Shown here: one piece after another, positions 9,608-18,164 of the stretch
Position numbering within the stretch: position 1 is the first letter of the stretch
Layout of the letters: every line of letters begins with the position of its first letter
Origin: Desulfovibrionaceae bacterium
Lineage (GTDB): Bacteria; Desulfobacterota; Desulfovibrionia; Desulfovibrionales; Desulfovibrionaceae
Length of the DNA: 64,000 nt
Direction of reading: 5' to 3'
Assembly (NCBI GenBank): GCA_009773665.1
Contig: WSYE01000002.1
Span: 62,001-126,000, forward strand
Position numbers and translations under genes: made by a program
Notes under the pieces: generated by a model
Database searches by the model: none
What the model saw: the letters and a program-made list of their open reading frames with translations, nothing else
Told to the model about the DNA's origin: nothing

Positions 9608-10063
9608 CTATGCGAAGTCGACGTACATGGTTATCAGGTCGTTGCTCATGTTCGGTGCGCCAGAGGTGACGATGCGCTTGAACCACAGGCGGACGTATGC
9701 GCCAGCCGCTATGTCAGGCAGCGTCAGCTTGGCCGCGCTGCTGCGGATAGCGAATGTCACGCCAGCAGGAGCAGCGCTCTCATCAGCGATGGCAGTGGTT
9801 GAGCCTGTAGGCGCGGCCTCGATGCCAGCTTCAATCTCGGTGTACGTGCTGCTTGACGGAGTGTTGTAGTACGCAACGAAAGTGGCCGTAGCATCGCCTG
9901 AGTTGTACACATCAAGTGCTCGGTACTCAATGTCTCCTGCAACGGCCTCCGCTGGAGTGATAATGTCAAACAAGTTGTGTATTGCAGTGGTTGACAACTG
10001 AGTCGATGTCGCTGCACCACCAAGTCTGTCCGTTGTCATGCGAAATTGAATCGATGCAGCCAT
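9608..10063 (-). CDS. Phage tail-associated structural protein, unknown family
   Basis: A 151-residue protein. AGGAGGG precedes the ATG, which overlaps the stop of the LamG-like gene. It is rich in Thr/Ala/Ser and predicted beta-strands (DVYNSGDATATFVAYYN, AYVRLWFKRIV), like a small beta-sandwich decoration or fibre-attached domain. No catalytic motif. Its place in the tail-fibre cluster suggests a virion protein. Confidence 0.72.
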   Translation of the reverse strand: MAASIQFRMTTDRLGGAATSTQLSTTAIHNLFDIITPAEAVAGDIEYRALDVYNSGDATATFVAYYNTPSSSTYTEIEAGIEAAPTGSTTAIADESAAPAGVTFAIRSSAAKLTLPDIAAGAYVRLWFKRIVTSGAPNMSNDLITMYVDFA

Positions 10064-11172
10064 CAGTTGTCCCTCCTGTTGTACACGTTGCCGTCCTCTG
10101 CGCGAGTCGTCGTACTGAACAGCGATGTCTTGTTGCGTTCCAGGCCAGCCGGAATCGGAGTCTGCGCTGGATCAATTGGCGAGTCGATCTGCCAAGCCAC
10201 ATCGGCAGTCACCGTCTGAGGTGTTACAAAATCCCATGCAGCGTCCGCAGTCTGAGTTTTCTGGATTCCCCAGGCAACGTCCTTGCCAGCCGTCGCGTTC
10301 TGGATGGCCCAGGAAAGATCGGCATCGTCGGTCTTCTGCGTGGCCCAGGCGAGTTCCCCAGGCTGCGTCATCTGCGTAGCCCAGGAAGAGTCGGCAGTGA
10401 TCGTGGTGATACCAGCACCCATGTCCACGTACAGTAGCCGACGCACTGGCTGGAATATCTGCCAGGGGTTTTCGGATAGGCTGGCAAGGGCGTCCGGAGA
10501 AAGCGCAGTCAGCGCGACCCCGGCAAACTGTATGCCCCCGTTGTATAGAGCCGACGAGTCACCCTTGTCAGCACCAATCCAGAGTTCACGCCCTGCATTG
10601 GTCAGGGTATTTGTAGATGACGTGGTAGCGGTGGCCTCTTGTTTACCGTCAATAAATATCCGCAAATCCGTGCCGCGCTTTGTAACAGCCACGAAATGCG
10701 GTAGTCCGTCCCGCAGCGATTTGGTGGCACTAATCTGCGAGAGGTCCCCGGCGTCGTTCCTCCATGTGCAAAACGCTGTGTTTTGCTGTGGCCCACTCGA
10801 CCCGTATATAGAGACGTTTATTATGTTGTTCCCTGATGCTGCCCTCTCTGTTATGGCTGGAAGACCATATCCGTTATAGGCGGCGGATGAGCGCACGATA
10901 GCGCATAGCGTATAGTCTGATGTGCCAATGAGCGGCGTCGAGCGCATAACCGCCCGCTGTCCGGTTGTAGCGGAAAACGTCAGAGTTCCCTGAGAGAGCG
11001 TACCATTGGTTATTGGCGCACCGGAGCGGGACACCGCGTCGTAAAGTGTTGCCCCGCCGCCCTCGTTTATCGCATATACGGCGGCGAAATACCGCGCCAG
11101 CGGATTACCCCAATCCAGCATCACACTTGGAGGAGGCTTGTTGCGCCAGAGCTTTCTGAGGAACGTAGCCAT
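10063..11172 (-). CDS. LamG/concanavalin-like tail fibre protein with WATQ repeats
   Basis: A 369-residue protein. Residues about 30-250 look like a LamG/ConA-type jelly roll (LRDGLPHFVAVTKRGTDLRI, IDGKQEATAT, ELWIGADKG), a carbohydrate-binding fold common in phage fibres. Residues about 262-338 form six imperfect units of about 13 residues, each starting W-[ADGQ]-[TIF]-Q or similar: WATQM, WATQK, WAIQN, WGIQK, WDFVT, WQIDS. The C-terminus is hydrophilic. The stop overlaps the next start (TGATG). Likely part of the host-recognition apparatus. Confidence 0.8.
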   Translation of the reverse strand: MATFLRKLWRNKPPPSVMLDWGNPLARYFAAVYAINEGGGATLYDAVSRSGAPITNGTLSQGTLTFSATTGQRAVMRSTPLIGTSDYTLCAIVRSSAAYNGYGLPAITERAASGNNIINVSIYGSSGPQQNTAFCTWRNDAGDLSQISATKSLRDGLPHFVAVTKRGTDLRIFIDGKQEATATTSSTNTLTNAGRELWIGADKGDSSALYNGGIQFAGVALTALSPDALASLSENPWQIFQPVRRLLYVDMGAGITTITADSSWATQMTQPGELAWATQKTDDADLSWAIQNATAGKDVAWGIQKTQTADAAWDFVTPQTVTADVAWQIDSPIDPAQTPIPAGLERNKTSLFSTTTRAEDGNVYNRRDN

Positions 11173-11173
11173 G

Positions 11174-11578
11174 CTACTGCGCTTCCATTACCACCGGGAC
11201 GGCGATAAGTGACGCCGTGAAGCCGTAGCTGATCGCCTTGATCTTCAGCTTACAGAACTCGGGAACGTCCATTATCCGACCAAAGTAATAGTCCCCGGTG
11301 ACAGAAACAGGGATTGCAACCACGCCACGGAATACTTCCGCACTGTAGGTCGTTCCGCCGTCCTGGCTGGCCTGCATATAGAGTTCAGCCGTTGCAGCGG
11401 TTGCGGGTGCTGCGGAGACGTTGGCGTACAGTTCGAGGTCATTACAGCCGCCACCGTTCCCGCTGGAAGTATTGTCGATGACCGTCTGCGTTCCAGCGGA
11501 AAAAGCGTTCGCAGTAATTGCGTTGCTTGCCTGGACAGTGACCGGGCTGCGGTACTTGTTTCTGATCTCGCTAGGCAT
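11174..11578 (-). CDS. Phage structural protein (beta-rich), tail-fibre cluster
   Basis: A 134-residue protein starting MPSEIRNKYRSPVTVQ; the ATG at 11578 has GGAGG 9 nt upstream, inside the preceding gene, which it overlaps by 8 bp. It is beta-rich (LELYANVSAAPATAATAELYMQ), with Cys residues at about 48 and 107. It resembles small fibre-associated proteins, but I cannot assign a family. Longer upstream frames lack a ribosome site. Confidence 0.7.
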   Translation of the reverse strand: MPSEIRNKYRSPVTVQASNAITANAFSAGTQTVIDNTSSGNGGGCNDLELYANVSAAPATAATAELYMQASQDGGTTYSAEVFRGVVAIPVSVTGDYYFGRIMDVPEFCKLKIKAISYGFTASLIAVPVVMEAQ

Positions 11579-12002
11579 TGATGACATCCTCCAGCGTGGC
11601 CGGACGCCCAAGCAGTTCCTGCGCACGGCTCATGTCAACCATGCCGAGTGCAAGCACGGCGTCACGCTCGTCTTCTGTGATGAGGTTTGCCTGGGCGAAC
11701 CCGGAGATCATGTCGCGGATTTTGGGCAGCGTCATGTCCACCTCTCCGGGCAACTCCCACAAAAACTTGAACGCCTTTCCGGCCTCGCTCTCCTTGAAGT
11801 CCTGCACGTTAGCGATAGACTCGTTACCCAAGCACATGGTCAGCGCAGCCCGCGAGATATCCATCGGAATGAGCGAGACAACCTTCCCTTCGACAGACGC
11901 AGTGCCTGCGCGGTTGAGTATCGCAAGCGCGATCTCCGGTGCAGCCCCTTTCAGGCCAAGACCAAACGGGTCATTGGCGAGTTCGTCCGTCAGCGCACTC
12001 AC
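11571..12002 (-). CDS. Phage protein of unknown function
   Basis: A 143-residue, mostly helical protein. It starts at a GTG that overlaps the upstream stop as GTGA. The C-terminal half (DMISGFAQANLITEDERDAVLALG) looks like a short EF-hand-free helical bundle. It is translationally coupled on both sides, so it is probably real and stoichiometrically linked to its neighbours. Possible tail-fibre assembly or hinge protein; no homologue recognised. Confidence 0.7.
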   Translation of the reverse strand: MSALTDELANDPFGLGLKGAAPEIALAILNRAGTASVEGKVVSLIPMDISRAALTMCLGNESIANVQDFKESEAGKAFKFLWELPGEVDMTLPKIRDMISGFAQANLITEDERDAVLALGMVDMSRAQELLGRPATLEDVINA

Positions 12003-12385
12003 AGCGGCGCACCTTCAATGTGGATGTCAATCTGCTTTGCGCTGGAAATGGTTGTGGGCTTGATCTTCAGCACCTCTCCGGGGGCCAGCGTCATGGACTC
12101 GCCAAGGTTGATGGAATCAAGAATATCAACCCACGCTCCGGAACCGTTCGTGCCAGCCCCAGCGGGAATCTGCACCTCGCCGATGATTACAGTGACGCCG
12201 CCGATGGTGCGCGAGAACTGCAAGTTGACAGCAACTGTGTCGGTGGACGTCGCGCGGATGCGGCCAGCCATGACGCTCTTGTCGGAAGGCGCGGTATAGA
12301 CGGTGGTAGCCGTTGAGTTGTGCGTCGGGGTGAGGTTAAACGCGACGGAAACTGCGGGAGTCTGCGGGAAATTCGGCTGTCCCAT
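11999..12385 (-). CDS. Phage structural protein, unknown family
   Basis: A 128-residue protein (MGQPNFPQTPAVSVAFN...). Mostly beta-strands with Thr/Ser/Val alternation and a C-terminal DIHIEGAPL. Compact size and beta pattern suit a trimeric fibre segment or capsid decoration. It follows the T7-type fibre adaptor gene by 8 bp and precedes a coupled GTG start. Confidence 0.7.
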   Translation of the reverse strand: MGQPNFPQTPAVSVAFNLTPTHNSTATTVYTAPSDKSVMAGRIRATSTDTVAVNLQFSRTIGGVTVIIGEVQIPAGAGTNGSGAWVDILDSINLGESMTLAPGEVLKIKPTTISSAKQIDIHIEGAPL

Positions 12386-12393
12386 TGTGCCTC

Positions 12394-13056
12394 CTAATAC
12401 ATGAGTGCGTTGTAGTTATCGACCAAGTAGAGGTCGGAGCCGGAAGAAGACACGGTGGACGCCTGCCACTCGCCAGTGTCGGACACGGTGAGGGACTTTC
12501 CTGCGTCTGCTGACGTTATGACAGGCAGATCCACAGACAATGCGCTCGCCGCAGCCTGGGCAGCGCTGGCGGCGGCGGCATTCGCGTTCGTCTGTGTGGC
12601 CGCCGCGTTGGCCGCGATCTGGTCCGGGTCGATAGTGCCGCTGAGGCTGCTCGTCTCGCCAACCTTCAGGCAGCGGTCGAGCACCTCTTGCTGCTGCTGG
12701 GCGATGCAGACAGCCCGGTCCACGGCGTTCTCGATGACCGCCGCCGGGAAGGGGTCGTTGTCCACCCAGTCGGTGTTCTGGGTCAGGGGGACAACCCGCT
12801 TGACCAAAAGCTTCTCGCCAACCGCCGGGGGGCTGGCGGCCTGGGTGCCTACCAGGGTCACGTTACCCCCGGCACCGGAACCGGCTCCGGACACCGTGAA
12901 ATGGGTGGTCAGGGTCAGGTTGGTCTCGGTCCCGTCCACGGCCCGGCGGATGACAACCATGTCCGAGGCGGAGAAGATTTTGAACGTGTAGGGGAAGACG
13001 GTTTGCACGCCGTCACCCGCATAGAGCGCTTTGTTGATCTGCGTGGCGATAGTCAT
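12394..13056 (-). CDS. Tail fibre adaptor with T7 gp17-like N-terminal domain
   Basis: A 220-residue protein. Residues about 1-115 match the podovirus fibre head-binding domain (ALYAGDGVQTVFPYTFKI, LLVKRVVPLTQNTDW, NAVDRAVCIAQQQQE), which docks fibres on the tail tube. It is followed by an alanine/asparagine-rich coiled-coil stretch at about 140-168 and a short C-terminus. T7 gp17 is 553 residues, so this protein lacks a receptor-binding part. Other genes to its left probably supply the distal fibre. ATG overlaps the upstream stop as ATGA. Confidence 0.85.
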   Translation of the reverse strand: MTIATQINKALYAGDGVQTVFPYTFKIFSASDMVVIRRAVDGTETNLTLTTHFTVSGAGSGAGGNVTLVGTQAASPPAVGEKLLVKRVVPLTQNTDWVDNDPFPAAVIENAVDRAVCIAQQQQEVLDRCLKVGETSSLSGTIDPDQIAANAAATQTNANAAAASAAQAAASALSVDLPVITSADAGKSLTVSDTGEWQASTVSSSGSDLYLVDNYNALMY

Positions 13057-16000
13057 CTTCCGGCCCTCTTGTCGGCGAGTCGCATTTCAACCATGTCGGC
13101 AATCCTTGGATTTTCGTTGTACAGAGTGTCTCTTGCCTTCTCCTGAAACATGTGAATCGCATCCAGGATGGTGTTGGCCGCCGTTTGCTGGTCCTTCTCT
13201 CGGATTCGCTGATAGCCGGGGGTGGCAATCCACTCGTTCAGCCAGTCTTTGATGGTCAGGGGGGTCCCGCGCCAAGCCACCGTCTCCGAGCCAACCAACT
13301 CGAGGTAGCGGCTGTATTCCTCTTTGCTCAGCTTCACCTCGCCGCCTCGGATGTTGATGGTTTCCTTGGGCATCTGCACGCCCATGCCGAGCTCCAACAT
13401 CTCCCGATCAATGGGCGAACCGTTGTCCTTCTTGAGCTTCACCGGGGACCACCACGCGACCTCTGGACCGAACTGCGTGGAAAGAAGAGGTTCCCCGAAC
13501 AGGTTGCGGCGCACCGGGAGCGCACCGCGCGCGCCAGGAACACGATTCACAGCGGCATCCAGGGCGTTGCCAACCATCCGAATCTCTGGGTCCTGCGCCA
13601 TGGCCCAGTTACCCAGATATGCAGGGACCATGGAGCCGGTCAGTCCATTCAACAACGTCTCGGCATAGCGGTCAGGGTCGGAGAGGACGTTCGTCAGGTC
13701 TGAAACGCCCTTTAGGAAGGTCTTCGAGGTGATGTTCTTGGAGAAGGCAACAGTCAGGGCGGCAGCCAGCTCGCTCGGGGTGTGCTCCGGGTCAGCCCCC
13801 CAAGTGTTGTAGGCCTGGTGAAAGTCCGCCGCGAGGGCGAAGAAGGTGGTGACAGGCTCGGCCACTCCTCCCCAGCTGTACCATTTGTCGCCTACCTTGA
13901 CGCTGTAGGGCTGGTTGGTGAGCATCCACACTTCGCGCTCTCCGGGGTCTGTCGGCCCACCTCCGGTGATGACGCCCTGATCTGCAAGGGCCGTGGCCCA
14001 CGCCATGAGGCCGGACCCGATGGCCACCTGTGCCATGGCCAGTTCGGCGCGCGCACCCCCGGCGGACATGTCCTCGCGAAAGCCCTTGAACAGCGGGGCA
14101 AAAGGAGTTCGCACCATCGTGTACTGGAAGATATTCCAGGGCGTGCGGATGAAGGGGATGAACACCTTGCCGATGAATGACTGGTTCACGCCGTGGGAGA
14201 TGCTGCCGATGGCCCCCTCAAGCTCCTTGTTGAAGGTGCGCATCTTGGCTGCGTCAAGGGCGCGGGCCGCAAGCGCGTCCGGAGGATGGTTAAGAATCTC
14301 TTGAGCGCGCGCGCCAAGGTCTTTCCCGTCCGCTCCTTCCATGCTGGCCTGCCGGTAGGCGAGGCGGCGAAGTTCCGCCCGGAAGGTCTCGTTTTTGAAA
14401 AACTCGTCTTCCGCTCCCAGGAACCGTCCGGGGATGTTTATGTAATCCCAGAGGACGTCCGCAGCCTTGCCGACGAGTCCCACGCCCTCACCTCCGCCGA
14501 TGGTCACTTCCGGGCGGCTTTCGGTCTTGTTCGCGCCGAATTTGCTTTCTCCGGTCTTGAGAGCCATCCCGGCCAATCGGAAAGAATCTCCGAGCGCGCC
14601 CAGGTAGCCGAAGAGCAGTTCGCGGGCCTCGCCGAGTTCGACGTGCTCCTTGGCCCGGCTGCCGAGAGCCTTGTTGGCCACGCCCAGCAAGGAGGCCACC
14701 GAAGTCTCGGGGACGGCCAGGGCCGCAGTTAGGGTGTTGCCCACGGTGTTGCGAATGTGGGTCGGGACGCCGGACAGCATGGAGTGATACCGCCAACCCA
14801 GCACCCAGTCTTTCCACGTCCGCTTGGTGGCCTGGCTGGCCGCCACGCTCAATTCAGTCAGGTCCGCACCCTGGTCTGCCTTGTCAGCGATGTCCCTGGC
14901 CATCTGCTCGACGGCCTTGCGCCCTCCGGCGGAGTCCAGCAGTTGCTTGAAAGCGTCGAGCGATGTCTGGCCAGGCGTAGTAACTTCGGGGCTGGCCGGG
15001 GCCTCTCCGGGCACCCGGAAGTCCGGCGTGGTTTCGGCCTGCACTCGGTTCGGATTCAGGTAAACGCCGGGAGCGACTTCCACGGTCCCGGCCATCTGGC
15101 GGAAGGACCGCAGCGCGCGTCCGGCTTCGGCAGCCACACCGGACACCTGGGCTTGGATGGCGATGTGGAGTTCCAGGCGGCGGCGGAACTCCAGAAGCTC
15201 GGAGTCAGAGTTCTTGCCTGAACGCACGGAGCGCGCCAGGTCGGCGAGGTTCTGTGCGGAGTTGTAGAGGATGATCCGTGAGGCCAGAGCGTATTCGGCG
15301 TTGAAGGCTTCGCCCTGGCGGCGCTGGAGAAGCGTTCCTTCGGTGAGCCCCAGGTCCCCGGCCACGTCCTTGGTGGTTGCGCCCAGAAGTTCCAACGCCC
15401 CCTCGCGCACGGCGGAGTCTCCCACCACGCCGCGCCGGGCGGCCTCCATCTGCGGCTTGAGTGCGTCCGCCGTGGCATCGATTATCCCCTGGACGTCCGG
15501 CAGGCCTTCGACCTTCTCCAGGTTGATGTTGACCGCGTACTTGCTGAACTCGGTCGGGAGCGTGCTGCGAATCAGGCGCTCCTGCGCGGCGTCCACGCGC
15601 TCGCGCACTTCCACCAACTGGTCGCTCGCGCCGCCGAACTCCCAGGGGCGCAAGATGAGGGGGCGGACCTGGCTGGATTCGATCTTGCCATCCTCCAGAG
15701 AAGTGTTTATTTTTTCATCAGTGCTGGACGGGGAGGGAGCGATCTCTTTTGATCCGGACAGCAGGGTGTCGGGAGACGCTTCCCGATTGGCCCCCCAAAT
15801 GACCCTGGCGGCTCCACCGCTGGGGCCTTTTGTTTCCTGCCACTTCGTCTGCACTTCACCGTCCCAGACCACGACGATGTCCCAGAGGTCTTTTTGGGTG
15901 TCGACGTCAAAGAACTTCTTCAGAAGGAGCACCTTCTCCGCGCTGTTCTTCCTGAATTCAACTTTGATATCCGCATCCTTCAGGGTTTTGGGCAGTGTAT

Positions 16001-18164
16001 GAATATACTCTCGCCTGCTGCGCTCCTTGAGCAGGTACTCGCCGGGGTCCATGCCATTTTTCTCTGAGCGGAAGCGAATATCCGCCCCGTCCGGGAAAAC
16101 CGTCTGGACGATGTTTCGCAGGGTGGCCACATACCGCTCGGGACTCTCAAGCTTGAGGGCTTTGACCGCCTCCGGATCGATCCCGGACAGGAACTTCGTA
16201 AGCGCCTTTCGGTCGCTCAAAAAGCTGTCACCTGCCTTGGCTTCGTCTTTGTAGATCGAGATCTTGAGGGTGCGATCATCGTTGTAGAGCTCCTTGACCA
16301 TCGCGGACGCCATGGCCTTGCCGTTCCCCGCCATTTCCACCGCTCCTTCAAGGCCGGCAGTACGCCGAAACGCGGCCTCCACGGAGTCAGGGGCCTTGCT
16401 CCCCTCGATCTCCCCGGCCTTCTTGAACACGGAGGAAAGGACCTCCCGCACCTTCTGAAACACGGGGGTCACGCCGTCCTTGGGTGTGGGGTCTTCCCAT
16501 GCCCGGCTTTGCATGAACCAACCAGTGTAGGCGTCCACCACGAACTCACGAAACGCCCGTTCGTAGTTGGTGTCCGTCTTGAGTCGCTTGGTGATGTTCT
16601 CGAACGCCTGCCGGAGCTCCTGACCGGCCTTCACGAAGTCTCCGGTCACGTCCTGTCCGCCCACGCTGACGGCAATCTCACCGCGTTCGGCCTTGCCGAT
16701 CTGGTCAAGCAGCCGGTGGCCGAACTCGTGGACCACCGTCCCTGCGTCATGCCCGCTGTAGAGGTCCACCACGGCCTTGAAAATACCCTCTTCGAAACCA
16801 GTGGTGGCCTTGCCCACGATCTGCCCCACTTGGCCGACCTTCAGCCCTGCGGCCTCGGCGATCTGAACCGGAGCCAGCAAGAACTCGTCGCTCACCCGGA
16901 ACTGCGTTTGCGCATCAAGTTCCGGCATGCGGACGGCCAGGGCCTTCACGATCTGGTAGCTTGCCGCGTCCGTCTGTCCGGCCCGCAAGGCTTCATATGC
17001 CGCAGCCACGTTCTCGCTGAAGGGAGCGGCCTCGGCTGCGCTTAACCTGCGCACGTCCAGCCATCCCTCGGGCTTGCCCCCACCGAAGGCTCCGAACAGG
17101 CCCTGCGTGGCCGCTGCGGTCATCATCTCGTCCATGGTGCCGACCTGGCCCTGATTCACCCTGGCCGGGTCCAGGGCGGCGTCAACCACGCCCCATCCTG
17201 CCTGGGATGCCACACGGCCAAACACGTTGAAGGCGTCCGTCCCCACGTTCATGATGCGGTTCGTGGCCCACTTGAGCGACCCGGTGGCCGCGTCGATGGT
17301 GGCCGCGCCGACCGGGTTCTGCGTGACCTGGTTGCCGATGGTCGGAGACTCGCCGGGACTGAGCCCCATCGAGGACTGATGCGTGGATTTGATGAGCTCG
17401 CGCATGGGGTACCATCCACCGCCGTAGGCGAATTCCAGCATACCCACCGGGGCCTGCCCCAGGGCGGAATAGAGCGTGCTCCAGAAGTCCTTGACCTGGA
17501 CGCCCTTCTCGAAATTCTTGGCGTAGTGATCGGTCCAGCCCAGCCAGTTCTCGAACATCTTGACCTTGCTGACGCCCATACGTTCCAGGTCCGCATCGGT
17601 GTAGCCCGCGCTTTTGAGGCGCGTGGTCACGAGTTCGTGGGCAAGGTCCGCCATTTCGTCCATGGACTCCACAACGCTTCCCAGGGAACGCCACGAACCG
17701 GCCATGAAGGCGGACCCGTTGCTGCGCATGGTCTGCGCGGCGCGCGTGAAAATGCCCGGTTTGTCGTCCTCAGACTGGGGTTCAGGGGCGGCCTGCCTCT
17801 GGGGCGGCTGCTCCCCGGTTCCCCCACCCTGCCCCTGCACCACGGGCTGCCCCTCCTGTTCTGGGGCAGATGGTTGCGCCTGGCCAATGCCCATGGCTGC
17901 CACCACTTCCGGCTTGCGGGTCTTCTCCCATTCGGTCAGCGGGTCGGACTTGGGCTGGGCGATACCCATGCGCTCCATGTCGGCCTGGGCCTTCTGGAAC
18001 TCACGTTCGTCCGAACGGCGCTTGAAGTCCTCGTCAATGGCCCCATCGCCACCGATACCGGGGCCATAGTTCGGCGCCACGTCGGGGGAGGACCCGCCGT
18101 AAATGGTGATGTGGAGGGTTTCCTTCCCGTCCGGTCCGATGGTCGTCATGCCGTCTTGGGCCAT
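13053..18164 (-). CDS. Giant internal virion / ejection protein with metallopeptidase and nuclease-like domains
   Basis: A 1703-residue protein in the position of T7 gp16, which is ejected into the cell. Residues 479-483 are HEFGH in a VVHEFGHRL context, a zinc-metallopeptidase signature. Residues about 690-805 (YLLKERSRREYIHTLPKTL, ...WDIVVVWDGEVQTKW) resemble the PBECR (phage Barnase-EndoU-ColicinE5/D-RelE-like) nuclease domains found inside phage head proteins. Residues 110-160 are low-complexity P/Q-rich. The long C-terminal half is helical. No transglycosylase motif is obvious. Start TAATG-overlaps the upstream stop. Role by context: channel and genome-entry protein. The enzymatic roles are inferred. 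Confidence 0.85.
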   Translation of the reverse strand: MAQDGMTTIGPDGKETLHITIYGGSSPDVAPNYGPGIGGDGAIDEDFKRRSDEREFQKAQADMERMGIAQPKSDPLTEWEKTRKPEVVAAMGIGQAQPSAPEQEGQPVVQGQGGGTGEQPPQRQAAPEPQSEDDKPGIFTRAAQTMRSNGSAFMAGSWRSLGSVVESMDEMADLAHELVTTRLKSAGYTDADLERMGVSKVKMFENWLGWTDHYAKNFEKGVQVKDFWSTLYSALGQAPVGMLEFAYGGGWYPMRELIKSTHQSSMGLSPGESPTIGNQVTQNPVGAATIDAATGSLKWATNRIMNVGTDAFNVFGRVASQAGWGVVDAALDPARVNQGQVGTMDEMMTAAATQGLFGAFGGGKPEGWLDVRRLSAAEAAPFSENVAAAYEALRAGQTDAASYQIVKALAVRMPELDAQTQFRVSDEFLLAPVQIAEAAGLKVGQVGQIVGKATTGFEEGIFKAVVDLYSGHDAGTVVHEFGHRLLDQIGKAERGEIAVSVGGQDVTGDFVKAGQELRQAFENITKRLKTDTNYERAFREFVVDAYTGWFMQSRAWEDPTPKDGVTPVFQKVREVLSSVFKKAGEIEGSKAPDSVEAAFRRTAGLEGAVEMAGNGKAMASAMVKELYNDDRTLKISIYKDEAKAGDSFLSDRKALTKFLSGIDPEAVKALKLESPERYVATLRNIVQTVFPDGADIRFRSEKNGMDPGEYLLKERSRREYIHTLPKTLKDADIKVEFRKNSAEKVLLLKKFFDVDTQKDLWDIVVVWDGEVQTKWQETKGPSGGAARVIWGANREASPDTLLSGSKEIAPSPSSTDEKINTSLEDGKIESSQVRPLILRPWEFGGASDQLVEVRERVDAAQERLIRSTLPTEFSKYAVNINLEKVEGLPDVQGIIDATADALKPQMEAARRGVVGDSAVREGALELLGATTKDVAGDLGLTEGTLLQRRQGEAFNAEYALASRIILYNSAQNLADLARSVRSGKNSDSELLEFRRRLELHIAIQAQVSGVAAEAGRALRSFRQMAGTVEVAPGVYLNPNRVQAETTPDFRVPGEAPASPEVTTPGQTSLDAFKQLLDSAGGRKAVEQMARDIADKADQGADLTELSVAASQATKRTWKDWVLGWRYHSMLSGVPTHIRNTVGNTLTAALAVPETSVASLLGVANKALGSRAKEHVELGEARELLFGYLGALGDSFRLAGMALKTGESKFGANKTESRPEVTIGGGEGVGLVGKAADVLWDYINIPGRFLGAEDEFFKNETFRAELRRLAYRQASMEGADGKDLGARAQEILNHPPDALAARALDAAKMRTFNKELEGAIGSISHGVNQSFIGKVFIPFIRTPWNIFQYTMVRTPFAPLFKGFREDMSAGGARAELAMAQVAIGSGLMAWATALADQGVITGGGPTDPGEREVWMLTNQPYSVKVGDKWYSWGGVAEPVTTFFALAADFHQAYNTWGADPEHTPSELAAALTVAFSKNITSKTFLKGVSDLTNVLSDPDRYAETLLNGLTGSMVPAYLGNWAMAQDPEIRMVGNALDAAVNRVPGARGALPVRRNLFGEPLLSTQFGPEVAWWSPVKLKKDNGSPIDREMLELGMGVQMPKETINIRGGEVKLSKEEYSRYLELVGSETVAWRGTPLTIKDWLNEWIATPGYQRIREKDQQTAANTILDAIHMFQEKARDTLYNENPRIADMVEMRLADKRAGR

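Noticed and set aside
8445-13056. Diversity-generating retroelement, as in BPP-1
   Set aside because: The virion genes resemble BPP-1, but there is no reverse transcriptase frame and no template/variable repeat pair with adenine-biased mismatches near the fibre genes.
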